64,000 nt of DNA from positions 1 through 64,000 of the forward strand of contig NZ_JAEUAK010000015.1 in the NCBI RefSeq assembly GCF_019511345.1, read 5' to 3'. This DNA is from Rhizobium mesosinicum (GTDB taxonomy: Bacteria; Pseudomonadota; Alphaproteobacteria; Rhizobiales; Rhizobiaceae). The position numbers and the translations under genes were made by a program. Below are positions 51,464 to 60,276 of the stretch, one piece after another (positions within the stretch are counted from its first letter, which is position 1; each line of letters opens with the position of its first letter). The notes beneath the pieces are model-generated. The model was not told where the DNA came from. It did not search any database and worked only from the letters and a program-made list of their open reading frames with translations.

Positions 51464-51482
51464 CGTAACAAGTAGTGTTACG
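51464..51482. promoter_or_regulatory. Rrf2 operator palindrome
   Basis: CGTAACA at 51464-51470 and TGTTACG at 51476-51482 form a perfect 7-base inverted repeat with a 5-base spacer. A related half-site TGTAACG follows at about 51513. The site lies in the 142-base gap between the divergent Rrf2 and hydrolase genes. Confidence 0.7.
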
Positions 51483-51587
51483 GTCTATTGACTTCTGCTT
51501 TCTGTAACGTAAAAAGATACGGAATTAAAGATTCAATAGCGCCCGGATGCATTTTTCCGACGCGCGCCTGTTGTCGAGGAGCCAGAG

Positions 51588-52558
51588 ATGCAACAGCGCA
51601 TGATCGAGACCGCAACGTTGAGGATGAACATTGCCGAAGCCGGCGAGGGGCCGCTGGTGCTGCTCTGCCATGGGTTTCCAGAGACCTCGCATGCCTGGCG
51701 CCATCAGATTACTGCACTTACCGGGGCGGGTTTCCATGCCGTGGCGCCTGATATGCGCGGTTATGGCCGAACGGAAAGCCCCGATGAGACTGGCGCCTAT
51801 ACGGTCTTCGATCTCGTGGCCGACATGGTGGCGCTCGTCGATGCGCTTGGTGAGGAAAAGGCCGTTATCGTCGGTAACGACTGGGGCGCGACGGTTGCCT
51901 GGCAGGCCGCGCTGATGCGTCCGGACAGGTTCCGGGGTGTTGTGGCGATGAGCGTGCCTCTCATGGGCCAGCCGCCCGTGCCGCCGACGAAAATCTTTCC
52001 GGCGACAGGGGATCACCTGCTCTATGTGCTCTATTTTCAGGAACCGGGGTTGGCGGAAGCCGAATTCCAACGGGATGTCGAGATCACGCTGCGCAAGATC
52101 TACTGTGCCGCCAGCGGCGAGGCGGGTCCGAGGCTCCCCGGCGATGGAACACCCAATCCGTTCGGTATGGTGTCGCGCCGGTCCGGCCTGCTCGCCGATC
52201 TGCCCGACGTGGAAACACTTCCTGCGTGGCTGCAGCAAGCCGACTTCGACATCTTTGCCGCTGCATTCAAGGCATCCGGCTTTCGTGGCGGCCTGAACTA
52301 TTACCGCAACCTAGACCGGAACTGGGCGCTGCAAAAGTCTGTCGCCGGGCTGAAGGTCGAGGTGCCCGCGCTGTTTATGACCGGCGAACGCGATACCGGG
52401 CTTTCGATCCTGGCATGAGCGATATCATCGCTGCCATGCCGGCGCTTGCGCCTGGGCTTCGGGGGACACAACTGCTGCCTGGCGCCGGTCATTGGTTGCC
52501 GCAGGAGCGGCCGGAGATCGTCAGTCGGGGGATCATCGAATTCATCAGAGGCTTGTGA
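51588..52558 (+). pseudogene. Epoxide hydrolase-like alpha/beta hydrolase with frameshift
   Basis: The first frame (51588-52418, 276 codons) gives an alpha/beta hydrolase of the epoxide hydrolase type: oxyanion motif CHGFPET, nucleophile Asp in VGNDWGATVAW, acid residue in MTGERDTG. It stops right after GLSILA. The continuation is found one base out of phase: PGMSDIIAAMPALAPGLRGT then QLLPGAGHWLPQERPE to the stop at 52558, containing the catalytic His (GAGHW). One extra base or two missing lie near 52404-52412. The 276-residue product would lack the catalytic His. Divergent from the Rrf2 gene and probably its target. Confidence 0.8.
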
Positions 52559-52686
52559 GCGGGCAGTCTGGCTCAGTGCCCGTCTTTCATCATCCCTTCC
52601 AAGCTGGCTATCAATTCATGGCTGCCGCTCCGGTCGTCGGCAATGGACCGAAAGACGCCTGCTATGCCGCAAGGCGGATGCGGCTG

Positions 52687-53385
52687 TTAGTCCCGCATCC
52701 TTAATTCATCCGTCTGCATCTGCAGGGAGCCGAGTGTCTCGAGAAAACTCATGCCGAGCAGGCTCTGGTCTAGCCTGCCGTCTTCGGCGACGGATGCCGC
52801 GACATTGCTGCGCACGATCGGGCCGATCGCGATCTGATCGAGGGTAACAGGGGCGGCGCGGGCGCGGCCGTTGGCGGTCATCACTGTCATGGAGTAGGTG
52901 AGCTGCTTCGGGTCTATGCCAATGCGCAGCGCGTCAGCATGAGAGAGCGCCACCATGCTGGCGCCGGTATCGACCAGCATCGGCACGAACTGGCCGTTGA
53001 CCGAGACTTCGGCCTCGAAGTGGCCGTTCAGCATCTTGTGGACGATGACTTCCTGCCCGCCCTCGCTGGTCGTGACGACCACGGCGCGGCCGGGCACGAG
53101 GCCGGCAAGAAGGCGGTTGCCGACGGCCATCGCGTCCTGCCGGTAGAGGTAGGCGGTGGCGAGCGCCAGGATGATGACGAGCCAGAGCATCAGTTGGCGC
53201 AGGGTCTGGCCGATATTCTGGCGGCTGCCCCAGATTCCGGCTGCCAGCATGAGGGCGATCGGCAGCAGGTAGACGAAGCGGCCGAAATCATCGCTTTCAA
53301 GGCCCATGATGCGGCTCTGATCGTTGTTGAGGAGCAGGACGGCAAGGCCGATGACAATGGCGGCAAGCAGGAGAATGAGGCGCAT
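52687..53385 (-). CDS. TIGR02281-type retropepsin-like aspartic protease
   Basis: A 232-residue membrane-anchored protein. Three hydrophobic segments (LILLLAAIVIGLAVLLL, FVYLLPIALMLAAGIW, LMLWLVIILALATAYLY) occupy residues 1-95. Residues 130-230 form a retropepsin-like domain with the catalytic VDTGASMVALS and the structural GQFVPM and LLGMSFLETLGSL strands. Family members dimerise to complete the active site, likely outside the cytoplasm. It overlaps the DUF1289 gene by one base. Substrate is unknown. Confidence 0.87.
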   Translation of the reverse strand: MRLILLLAAIVIGLAVLLLNNDQSRIMGLESDDFGRFVYLLPIALMLAAGIWGSRQNIGQTLRQLMLWLVIILALATAYLYRQDAMAVGNRLLAGLVPGRAVVVTTSEGGQEVIVHKMLNGHFEAEVSVNGQFVPMLVDTGASMVALSHADALRIGIDPKQLTYSMTVMTANGRARAAPVTLDQIAIGPIVRSNVAASVAEDGRLDQSLLGMSFLETLGSLQMQTDELRMRD

Positions 53386-53582
53386 CAGCCGATGGCCTCC
53401 AGGGTTTTCGTCGATTCGGGAGCGAGTGCCGTGAGGCGGGTGGGCAGGTTTTCCATGATGGTCTCGCGCTCCTTGTCGGAGAAACGCATCCATCCGGCAA
53501 TTTCATCCGTTGTGCGGCCGCATCCGGCGCAAAGACCGGCGAGAGGATCCAGGGAGCATACGCGGATGCAGGGTGTTCGCAT
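53385..53582 (-). CDS. DUF1289 domain protein
   Basis: A 65-residue DUF1289 (PF06945) protein with the pattern PCIRVCSLDPLAGLCAGCGR T (four or five cysteines) and EIAGWMRFSDKERETIMENL. The cysteines resemble a small metal or Fe-S site. Length is typical of the family. Translation is probably coupled to the aspartic protease that follows (one-base overlap). It lies 18 bases after cobS. Role unknown. Confidence 0.88.
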   Translation of the reverse strand: MRTPCIRVCSLDPLAGLCAGCGRTTDEIAGWMRFSDKERETIMENLPTRLTALAPESTKTLEAIG

Positions 53583-53600
53583 GGGCGATATATCGTAATT

Positions 53601-54392
53601 TCACAGCGCCATGGCAAGAGCGCAGAAGGCTGCGACCTCGCAAATCTGCTGGGTGGCGCCGAGCGTGTCGCCGGTGTGCCCGCCGAGCCTGCGGCGGATG
53701 AACCAGGTGAAGGCGAGCGTCGAGAGACCGGCGCCAAGAAGGGCTGAAACCAACGGCAGCAGACCGAGTGCCGGCCAGACGAGGATGGCGGTGACAAAGC
53801 CCGCGGTGACGAGGGCGATCTGCATCTCTACCTCGGCGGGGCTGCCTGTCGAGGCCGCGAGCCCATCCGGCTTTGCAGTGGGAAGTCTCTGCCAGTGCCA
53901 GGCAATGGCTCCGCGGCTGAGTGCGGCGACGGCGGGAATGGCAAGTGCTGCGGCGAAAGGCGATGCTTCACGCGCAATGGCGGCAAGTGCCGAGGCACGC
54001 AGGGCGAAAGAGAGGATGAGGGCGATCGCGCCGTAACTGCCGATGCGGCTGTCCTTCATGATAACAAGGCTCTGCTCGCGGGATTTGCCGCCGCCGATAC
54101 CGTCCGCGGTATCGGCAAGCCCGTCCTCGTGCAGTGCGCCGGTCAGGATCGTCTGCACAGCGAGCGCTACGAGTGAGGCCATCAGGCGGTCGGCGCGAAA
54201 TGCCAGCATCAGCAGGAAGACGAGAGCGGGCAGGGCGCCGATGACGAGCCCGGCCACGGGGAAGACACGGACCAGCCGGCCAATCTTGCCGTCATCGCCG
54301 GTAAAGAGCCATGGCGGCATGGGAATGCGGCTTAAGAAAGCCACCGCGCGCGCGGCATCGACTGCAATGTCCTTTATTATTCCTGGGATCAT
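53601..54392 (-). CDS. cobS: Adenosylcobinamide-GDP ribazoletransferase CobS
   Basis: A 263-residue membrane enzyme that joins adenosylcobinamide-GDP and alpha-ribazole to give adenosylcobalamin, the last step of vitamin B12 assembly. FLSRIPMPPWLF (residues 18-29), LTGALHEDGLADTADGIGGG (residues 83-102) with the acidic metal site, and MKDSRIGSYGAIALILSFAL are diagnostic. Five to six helices. The matching enzyme gene cobT is divergent at 54555. Length is typical. Confidence 0.94.
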   Translation of the reverse strand: MIPGIIKDIAVDAARAVAFLSRIPMPPWLFTGDDGKIGRLVRVFPVAGLVIGALPALVFLLMLAFRADRLMASLVALAVQTILTGALHEDGLADTADGIGGGKSREQSLVIMKDSRIGSYGAIALILSFALRASALAAIAREASPFAAALAIPAVAALSRGAIAWHWQRLPTAKPDGLAASTGSPAEVEMQIALVTAGFVTAILVWPALGLLPLVSALLGAGLSTLAFTWFIRRRLGGHTGDTLGATQQICEVAAFCALAMAL

Positions 54393-54554
54393 TCTCGGCG
54401 GCCCCCGTCTCCCCTGCGGCGTTTTGGTCTTCTCGGACGACTGCCGTCTTCGGGCTTTTTGAGTTGTGAGCCTGAGCCGCTCGCTTTAAGAGAGTCGCCA
54501 CGCAAAGAACCCGATTTGCCGGGAAAAGACAAGAATACAAGGAAAGCCATTCAG

Positions 54555-55571
54555 ATGAGCGTTTCAGGCCTGCCGTTCGACGATTTTCGCGCCCTTCTTC
54601 GTGACCTGCCGGGACCGGATGGTCACGCGCTGGTCGCCGCCCGCGAACGCGACGCGCAACTGACGAAGCCGCCGGGCGCGCTCGGACGACTGGAAGAGAT
54701 CGCTTTCTGGCTCGCCGCATGGACGGGCCGGGCTCCCACAGTCAACCGGCCGCTGGTGGCGATCTTCGCCGGCAATCATGGTGTGGTGCGACAGGGAATC
54801 ACGCCTTTCCCGCCAGAAGTGACGCAACAGATGGTCGAGAATTTCGCGGCTGGCGGAGCGGCAATCAATCAGATCTGCGTTGCCTATGACCTTGGCCTAA
54901 AAGTCTTCGATCTGGCGCTCGATTACCCGACCGGCGACATCACCCAGGAGCCGGCGCTGACCGAGCGCGATTGCGCGGCCACCATGGCCTTCGGCATGGA
55001 AGCGATTGCTGGCGGCACGGACCTGCTCTGCATCGGCGAAATGGGAATCGGCAATACGACGATTGCTGCTGCCATCAACTATGCGCTCTATGGCGGCACG
55101 GCGCGTGACTGGGTCGGCCCCGGCACGGGTTCGGAAGGCGAGATGCTGGAACGCAAGATCGATGCCGTCGAGCGCGCCGTGGAGCTGCATAGCAATCACC
55201 TCGACGATCCCCTGGAAATTATGCGCCGGCTCGGCGGTCGCGAGATCGCGGCAATGGCGGGCGCCATCCTTGCGGCGCGCATGGAGCGTATTCCTGTGTT
55301 GATCGACGGTTATACGGCAACCGCCGCAGGCGCGATCCTCAGGGCGGCCAATCCGTCTGCGCTCGACCATTGCCTGATCGGCCATGTCTCGGCCGAGCCG
55401 GGACATCTGCGTGCCATCGAACAGCTCGGCAAGACGCCGCTTCTGGCGCTCGGCATGCGGCTTGGCGAAGGTACGGGGGCAGCGCTTGCTGCCGGCATCG
55501 TCAAGGCGGCGGCAGCCTGCCATTCCGGCATGGCGACCTTCAGCCAGGCCGGCGTTTCCGGCAAACATTGA
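54555..55571 (+). CDS. cobT: Nicotinate-nucleotide-dimethylbenzimidazole phosphoribosyltransferase CobT
   Basis: A 338-residue enzyme that makes alpha-ribazole phosphate from nicotinate mononucleotide and dimethylbenzimidazole, supplying the lower ligand for cobS. Marks are RDAQLTKPPGALGRLEEIAF (residues 29-48), VAIFAGNHGVVRQGITPFPP, the loop GEMGIGNTTIAAA (residues 172-184), DGYTATAAGAILRA and LGEGTGAALA near the end (catalytic Glu region). A weak GAAAG site precedes the ATG at 54555. Divergent from cobS with a 162-base gap; I found no cobalamin riboswitch in it. Confidence 0.95.
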   Translation: MSVSGLPFDDFRALLRDLPGPDGHALVAARERDAQLTKPPGALGRLEEIAFWLAAWTGRAPTVNRPLVAIFAGNHGVVRQGITPFPPEVTQQMVENFAAGGAAINQICVAYDLGLKVFDLALDYPTGDITQEPALTERDCAATMAFGMEAIAGGTDLLCIGEMGIGNTTIAAAINYALYGGTARDWVGPGTGSEGEMLERKIDAVERAVELHSNHLDDPLEIMRRLGGREIAAMAGAILAARMERIPVLIDGYTATAAGAILRAANPSALDHCLIGHVSAEPGHLRAIEQLGKTPLLALGMRLGEGTGAALAAGIVKAAAACHSGMATFSQAGVSGKH

Positions 55572-55695
55572 CGCGGTCAAAACCGCAATCCTGCCGGGGC
55601 GTTGCTTGCACCGAAATCGGGGAAACGGTATCTGCGTATTCTCTCATAAATGAAAGCGCCGGCAAAAAGACCGGCTTGGAGGAAACGAGGGGCCT

Positions 55696-56076
55696 TTGAC
55701 GAAACCTGCCGTGGCCAAAGAAACGGGATTTCGCCATTTCGTGGCAGCGGCCGGCTATTCCTGGGCCGGCTTCCTGCGGGTCTTCAGGGAAGCGGCCTTC
55801 CGGCAGGAGATCGGTTTCTTTGCGGTGGCGCTGATCGTGCTTTTCTTCGTCGGTGCTGATGCCACGGAATTCGTCGTCACCACCGTGCTTTTCCTCGGGC
55901 TCTTTTCCGTGGAGGCGATGAATACGGCGGTCGAGGAAGTGATCGACCGGATTTCACCTGAGATTTCAATCGTCGGCAAACATGCCAAGGATCTCGGCTC
56001 TTTCGCCGTGACCTGCATGATCGCCGCCTGCAGCCTTTATCTCGGCTTCGTCATCATCAGGCATCTGTTCTTTTAA
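55696..56076 (+). CDS. dgkA: Diacylglycerol kinase, prokaryotic type
   Basis: A 126-residue membrane kinase with three helices (GFFAVALIVLFFVG, FVVTTVLFLGLFSVEA, FAVTCMIAACSLYLGFV). It phosphorylates diacylglycerol, recycling the product of membrane-derived oligosaccharide/periplasmic glucan modification. Signature SVEAMNTAVEEVIDRI (residues 73-88) contains the catalytic ExxNTAxE. The start is a TTG at 55696 with GAGGAAACGAGGGG upstream. The gene lies between cobT and a convergent histidine kinase. Confidence 0.93.
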   Translation: MTKPAVAKETGFRHFVAAAGYSWAGFLRVFREAAFRQEIGFFAVALIVLFFVGADATEFVVTTVLFLGLFSVEAMNTAVEEVIDRISPEISIVGKHAKDLGSFAVTCMIAACSLYLGFVIIRHLFF

Positions 56077-56089
56077 ATTATGAGATGGA

Positions 56090-57625
56090 CTAAGCGAAGC
56101 TGCGGCGCTTCTTGGCAACCGGCCGAGCCTGTTCCACAGCCGGGATGCTCTGCAGCACGCGCTTGGCGGGCAGGATGGCGATGACTTCGGTGCCCTCGCG
56201 CAGCCTGGATTTCAGGATGAACTGGCCGTCATGCTTGGCAAGGATCGCCTGAACGATCGGCAGGCCGAGTCCGGTGCCCTGTTCGGCGCTCTTGATGGCG
56301 ATCGAGCCCTGGCCAAAGGCCGACAGCACGACCGGGATTTCGTCTTCGGGAATGCCGGGGCCGTTATCCCTGATGGAGATGTACTGGCCGCCGCCGGCCG
56401 TCCAGCCGACCTTGACGTTGATTTCTCCACCCTGAGGCGTGAATTTCACGGCATTGGAAAGAAGATTGAGCACGACCTGGCGCATGGATTTCTCATCCGC
56501 CCAGATCGCCGGAAGCTGGCGCTCGACCTGATCGTGGATGGTGATGTTCTTGGCGCGGGCGCGAAGTTGCACCATGCCGATGCAGTCCTCGGTAATGTCG
56601 AGCAGCGAGACCGCCTCTTCGCTGAGCTCGTATTTGCCGGCTTCGATGCGCGACAGGTCCAGGATTTCGTTGATGAGATCGAGTAGATGCTGGCCCGAGC
56701 GATGGATATCGCCGGCGTATTCCTTATAGGTCGGATTTGCGAGCGGCCCCATGACCTCCGCCGACATGACCTCGGAAAAGCCGAGGATGGCATTCAACGG
56801 CGTGCGCAGCTCATGCGACATGGAGGCGAGGAAGCGCGACTTGGCGAGGTTTGCCTCCTCGGCGCGGCGGCGCGCCTCGTCCGACATGGATTTGGCAACT
56901 TCCAGCTCGGCGATCAGATCATCCTTTTCCGACTGGAAGGAAAGGATCTTCAGGCTGAACTGGAAGAGCCGGTCGCTGATATAATTGAAGAAGACTACCG
57001 TCACGGTGAAGACACCGGCCAGGGAGAGTTCCAGAATATCCCGCGACAGGCCGCTTCTTGCGGCAAGCGCCACGACAGCGGGTGCAAAGCCGACGAGCAC
57101 GGCGGGCGTCAGCATGAAATTCGACATGGTCGTGACCGACAGTGCGATCAACAGCGTAGCACCCTTATAGAGCGTGAAGCTCGAAGGTTCGCAGGCCGCG
57201 CAGTCCTGCAGGGCAAAGACCGCCCAGCAGCAGCCGATCAGGAACTGGCCCGCCAGCAAGAGGTTGCGCCAACGGCGCGCGGCTTCCGCGGTTATTTCCT
57301 TCGTCCTGGCGTGACGTGCCAGAAGAATATTGGCTGTATGGCAGGTCAGCGTCAACAACGCCCAGAAGAGCAGGCTCGCATCCTCGGCGAAATAGGTGCC
57401 GAGTGCTGCGACGATAATGACGAAAAGCGGCATGATCGCCGCGCCCTGCAGCACGGCAGTGACATACATCTGCAGCACATCACGATCGAAGGCAGAACTG
57501 GAGGCATGGCCGGACTGCAGGCGTTCGCGCGTCTGCCGTACGGCCTTGGAAACCGCCTTGTTGCGGTGGCCGCGCGATTTGTCGACAATAATCTTGTCGG
57601 TCGATGTGCTGACGCCGGTACTCAT
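56090..57625 (-). CDS. Membrane sensor histidine kinase (PdhS-like core)
   Basis: A 511-residue kinase with about five helices in residues 55-220 (AAIMPLFVIIVAALGTYFAE onward), a coiled linker (residues 235-265), and a complete catalytic core: H box ASMSHELRTPLNAILGFSEV (near 270), N box LNLLSNAVKFTPQG, G1 DNGPGIPED, F AFGQG and G2 GTGLGLPIVQAI. No response regulator is adjacent, so it is an orphan kinase, as are PdhS/DivJ-type cell cycle kinases whose H-box region (SHELRTPLNAILGFSEVM) it resembles. Start is ATG 57625 or 57631; the upstream ribosome binding site is poor. Confidence 0.88.
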   Translation of the reverse strand: MSTGVSTSTDKIIVDKSRGHRNKAVSKAVRQTRERLQSGHASSSAFDRDVLQMYVTAVLQGAAIMPLFVIIVAALGTYFAEDASLLFWALLTLTCHTANILLARHARTKEITAEAARRWRNLLLAGQFLIGCCWAVFALQDCAACEPSSFTLYKGATLLIALSVTTMSNFMLTPAVLVGFAPAVVALAARSGLSRDILELSLAGVFTVTVVFFNYISDRLFQFSLKILSFQSEKDDLIAELEVAKSMSDEARRRAEEANLAKSRFLASMSHELRTPLNAILGFSEVMSAEVMGPLANPTYKEYAGDIHRSGQHLLDLINEILDLSRIEAGKYELSEEAVSLLDITEDCIGMVQLRARAKNITIHDQVERQLPAIWADEKSMRQVVLNLLSNAVKFTPQGGEINVKVGWTAGGGQYISIRDNGPGIPEDEIPVVLSAFGQGSIAIKSAEQGTGLGLPIVQAILAKHDGQFILKSRLREGTEVIAILPAKRVLQSIPAVEQARPVAKKRRSFA

Positions 57626-57731
57626 GTGCACGTTGAAATTTGTCCCGCAGATGAATAAGAGCTTAACCGGAAAGTCTTAAGAAGATGTTTGCCATCTTTG
57701 CCAAGGGTTTGTTTTTGAAGGAGGCAAAAGC

Positions 57732-58280
57732 GTGGCGCGGCTTCTTGTCTTGACCCGGGACGGTACAACCGCTCTGGCTTTTCTTGTTTTCGTTGCATTA
57801 ATCGCGGCCAAGCTCAACGACAGGCCCGACATCCAGTATCAGGGCGCCTTCCATGCCGCCGATGGCGACAGCCTCGCTCTTGAGGGCGAGCGCATGCGGC
57901 TGAAGGGCATCGATGCACCGGAACTGTCGCAGACATGCGAGCGGGCAGGACAAGACTGGCCCTGCGGCAGACTTGCCCAGCGCAGTCTGCAGCAGCTGGT
58001 TTCTGACAACGGCACGCAATGCGGCGGAAGCGAGCGGGATCGTTACGACCGGCTTCTGGTCGTCTGCCGCAGCGACGCCGGCGATATCAATGCGCGCATG
58101 GTAGCCTCGGGCATGGCAGTTTCCTATGGCGGCTACCTGCGCGAGGAAGAGCAGGCGCGGGCGCAAAAGCTCGGGCTTTGGGCGGGTCGTTTTGAAATGC
58201 CGCGCGACGTCAGGGATCAGGCACGGCATGAAAGTTCCGGCCTGCGGCGGCTGATCGGCGAATGGACAGGATGGGAATGA
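57732..58280 (+). CDS. Thermonuclease (SNase-like) family protein
   Basis: A 182-residue protein with an N-terminal membrane anchor or signal (TALAFLVFVALIAAKL) and an SNase-like OB-fold domain from residue 38: DGDSLALEGERMRLKGIDAP (Arg and Asp of the active site), CGRLAQRSLQQLV, and DRYDRLLVVCRSDAGDINAR. Catalytic residues equivalent to Arg35, Asp40 and Arg87 of staphylococcal nuclease seem kept; Glu43 is present as PELS. It likely cuts nucleic acid in the periplasm. GAAGGAGGCAAAAGC precedes the GTG. Overlaps the next gene by four bases. Confidence 0.87.
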   Translation: MARLLVLTRDGTTALAFLVFVALIAAKLNDRPDIQYQGAFHAADGDSLALEGERMRLKGIDAPELSQTCERAGQDWPCGRLAQRSLQQLVSDNGTQCGGSERDRYDRLLVVCRSDAGDINARMVASGMAVSYGGYLREEEQARAQKLGLWAGRFEMPRDVRDQARHESSGLRRLIGEWTGWE

Positions 58281-58918
58281 CTGATAGTGAGCCCGATGAC
58301 GGGCTGGAGGCATTGCGGCAGGCCATCGCCGCCTGCCGGATCTGTCGCGACGCGCCGATCCGCGGCATTGACGATCGCCTGCCGCATGAGCCTCGGCCGG
58401 TTGCCGTTCTTTCGACGCGCGCCCGTGTGCTGATCGCGGGCCAGGCGCCGGGGCTTCGCGTCCATGAAAGCGGGCTGCCGTTCGACGACGCCTCCGGCGA
58501 CCGGCTGCGGCAGTGGCTTCAGGTAGACCGGCCGGCCTTCTACGACCGGGATCGCTTTGCGATCGTACCGATGGGCTTCTGCTTTCCGGGTTACGACGCC
58601 AAGGGCAGCGACCTGCCGCCGCGACGGGAATGTGCGCCGGTCTGGCGTGGCCGCGTGCTTTCGGCCATGCCGCAGATCGAACTGGTGCTCGCCGTCGGCG
58701 GATATGCGCAGACCTCGCATATGGGATCGATGCGGCGTGAAAACATGACAGAGACGGTGCTGGCCTGGCGCGACAGCCTCACTCTTCCGGGCAGGCCCGC
58801 TGTTCTTCCGCTGCCGCATCCAAGTTGGCGCAATACCGGCTGGATCAAACGGCATCCGTGGTTCGAGGAAGAACTGCTTCCCGAGCTACGCCGGCGAATC
58901 AAAATGCTTGCCCTCTGA
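58277..58918 (+). CDS. Uracil-DNA glycosylase family protein
   Basis: A 213-residue UDG-superfamily protein. The active-site loop reads LIAGQAPGLRVHESGLPFDD (residues 54-73, corresponding to GEAPGxxE), with motif III PLPHPSWRN (178-186). Only one CxxC (CRIC) is visible, so the 4Fe-4S cluster of families 4 and 5 may not be complete. Expected to remove uracil or related lesions from DNA, although some members of this branch lack activity. Its ATG overlaps the stop of the nuclease gene (ATGA), indicating coupling. Confidence 0.85.
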   Translation: MTDSEPDDGLEALRQAIAACRICRDAPIRGIDDRLPHEPRPVAVLSTRARVLIAGQAPGLRVHESGLPFDDASGDRLRQWLQVDRPAFYDRDRFAIVPMGFCFPGYDAKGSDLPPRRECAPVWRGRVLSAMPQIELVLAVGGYAQTSHMGSMRRENMTETVLAWRDSLTLPGRPAVLPLPHPSWRNTGWIKRHPWFEEELLPELRRRIKMLAL

Positions 58919-58988
58919 AACAAAATTCTTTTCGTCGGCCGGAATCGCGCTATACAGAGAAAATAATTCGAAAGGGACTTAGTTTCGC

Positions 58989-59477
58989 ATGGATCGCCTC
59001 GACCGAAAGATACTGCGCCTGCTCCAGGAAGATTCGACGCTCGCCGTTGCCGACCTCGCCAAAAAGGTCGGGCTTTCGACGACGCCATGCTGGCGGCGTA
59101 TCCAGAAAATGGAGGAAGACGGCGTCATCAAACGCCGGGTGGCGATCCTCGATCCGGAAAAGGTCAATACCAAGGTCACGGTCTTCGTGTCGATCCGCAC
59201 CGCGACCCATTCCATCGAGTGGCTGCGCCGCTTCTCCGAGGTTGTGGCGGAATTCCCCGAAGTGGTCGAATTCTATCGCATGAGCGGCGATGTCGACTAT
59301 CTGCTGCGCGTCGTCGTGCCCGACATCGCCGCCTATGACGCCTTCTACAAGCGGATGATCGCCAAGATCGAGATTCGGGATGTGTCTTCTGCCTTCGCGA
59401 TGGAGCAGATCAAGTATTCGACGCAGCTGCCGCTCGACTACATGCTGATCGAAAACGCCAGGTCCAACGAGGACTGA
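58989..59477 (+). CDS. Lrp/AsnC family transcriptional regulator
   Basis: A 162-residue Lrp/AsnC regulator. HTH in residues 1-60 (LDRKILRLLQEDSTLAVADL, then VGLSTTPCWRRIQKMEEDGV), and the RAM ligand domain in 66-150 (KVTVFVSIRTATHSIEWLRR, VVEFYRMSGDVDYLLRVVVP). It should form octamers and answer to an amino acid. Size and motifs are standard. No transported or catabolic gene is adjacent, so the target is not evident from context. Confidence 0.93.
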   Translation: MDRLDRKILRLLQEDSTLAVADLAKKVGLSTTPCWRRIQKMEEDGVIKRRVAILDPEKVNTKVTVFVSIRTATHSIEWLRRFSEVVAEFPEVVEFYRMSGDVDYLLRVVVPDIAAYDAFYKRMIAKIEIRDVSSAFAMEQIKYSTQLPLDYMLIENARSNED

Positions 59478-59514
59478 GGCGGGCGCCTTTAATGAAGCGC
59501 GTTTAATTCAGGCA

Positions 59515-59540
59515 GGCGCGAGCGAATCGCGCCCGCTTTA
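59515..59540 (+). terminator. Possible terminator after the Lrp/AsnC gene
   Basis: GGCGCGA at 59515-59521 pairs with TCGCGCC at 59527-59533 around loop GCGAA, with CGCTTTAACC following. The stem is strong, the T-run weak. Located 38 bases after the stop codon. Confidence 0.5.
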
Positions 59541-60276
59541 ACCAGGGGAGAAGCTCCTCTTGGAGACATATCTGCGCAGGCGAGCTGCAGAGACTCAGGA
59601 GTTCATCCGTGACTTCGAAGGGTGTTCGCGAAGAACCTGCATCTCGACGGCGAGCGCTAAACCTTTCCAAATTGTAATCTTACTGTCATGGAACTGTGCG
59701 AAGCCACCCGGGTCGTGAGTTGACGTCTGATTCGGGACTATGACCAGGGGATATCCGGATAATGTCCGTGCAGCGCAATATCGCGCGCTGCACCATTTTT
59801 TGTTCTTGGCCAAAACGTTAGGCCGATGACGACGCCAAGCGGGCCTTCAGGCGATCAAATGGTCGCGATCTACACCATTAGGTTCGATTTCAGGACACAA
59901 TGTCCCAATCTCCGATCTTTATATAATCGTTAGCCGGCGCTACAGTTCTTTCGGTTCGCGAAGCGTTGAGCTTGCTCCGTATCGCGATGCTTGGGAGGAT
60001 TATCCAACCGCTTGCGACAGCCAATGGTTGTCGCGGCGGTTTCTGCGCGTAAACTATTCAACTCATTGAATTTGTTGTATAAAAACCACGCCTTACGCAG
60101 AAAGAATGCTGTGTTTGCGGGTGAGAGCCGTTCACGAATTGCTACAGTCTGATGTCTGTGGGATGAACGTTCGGCGGTTCGATCGATCCGCACGCCGTGA
60201 GGCTGTTCAAACGGGTCGACTTTGGATCTTCGGAGACAGGGTAAAGCCCCGATCGACAAAGGAGTGGAATTTAACA
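59541..60276. other. Long gene-free leader of the porin gene
   Basis: No protein gene is supported in these 736 bases. The left part holds a possible small RNA that ends at the terminator 59768-59801. After it, TATAAT at 59922-59927 is a plausible -10 box, and from about 59935 the sequence is AT-richer than the surroundings. The remaining 350 bases up to 60277 would be a long untranslated leader or hold a second promoter (TATAAA near 60078). Several small inverted repeats occur, but none is strong enough to call. Confidence 0.45.
59768..59802 (+). terminator. Intrinsic terminator, possibly of a small RNA
   Basis: Perfect 9-base stem GTGCAGCGC (59768-59776) and GCGCTGCAC (59785-59793), loop AATATCGC, tail CATTTTTTG. 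It lies 290 bases after the Lrp/AsnC stop and behind another hairpin, with no ORF between, so it most likely ends an independent non-coding transcript. Confidence 0.75.

Noticed and set aside
54393..54554. Cobalamin riboswitch between cobS and cobT
   Set aside because: No B12-box-like sequence and no suitable helices in the 162-base gap.
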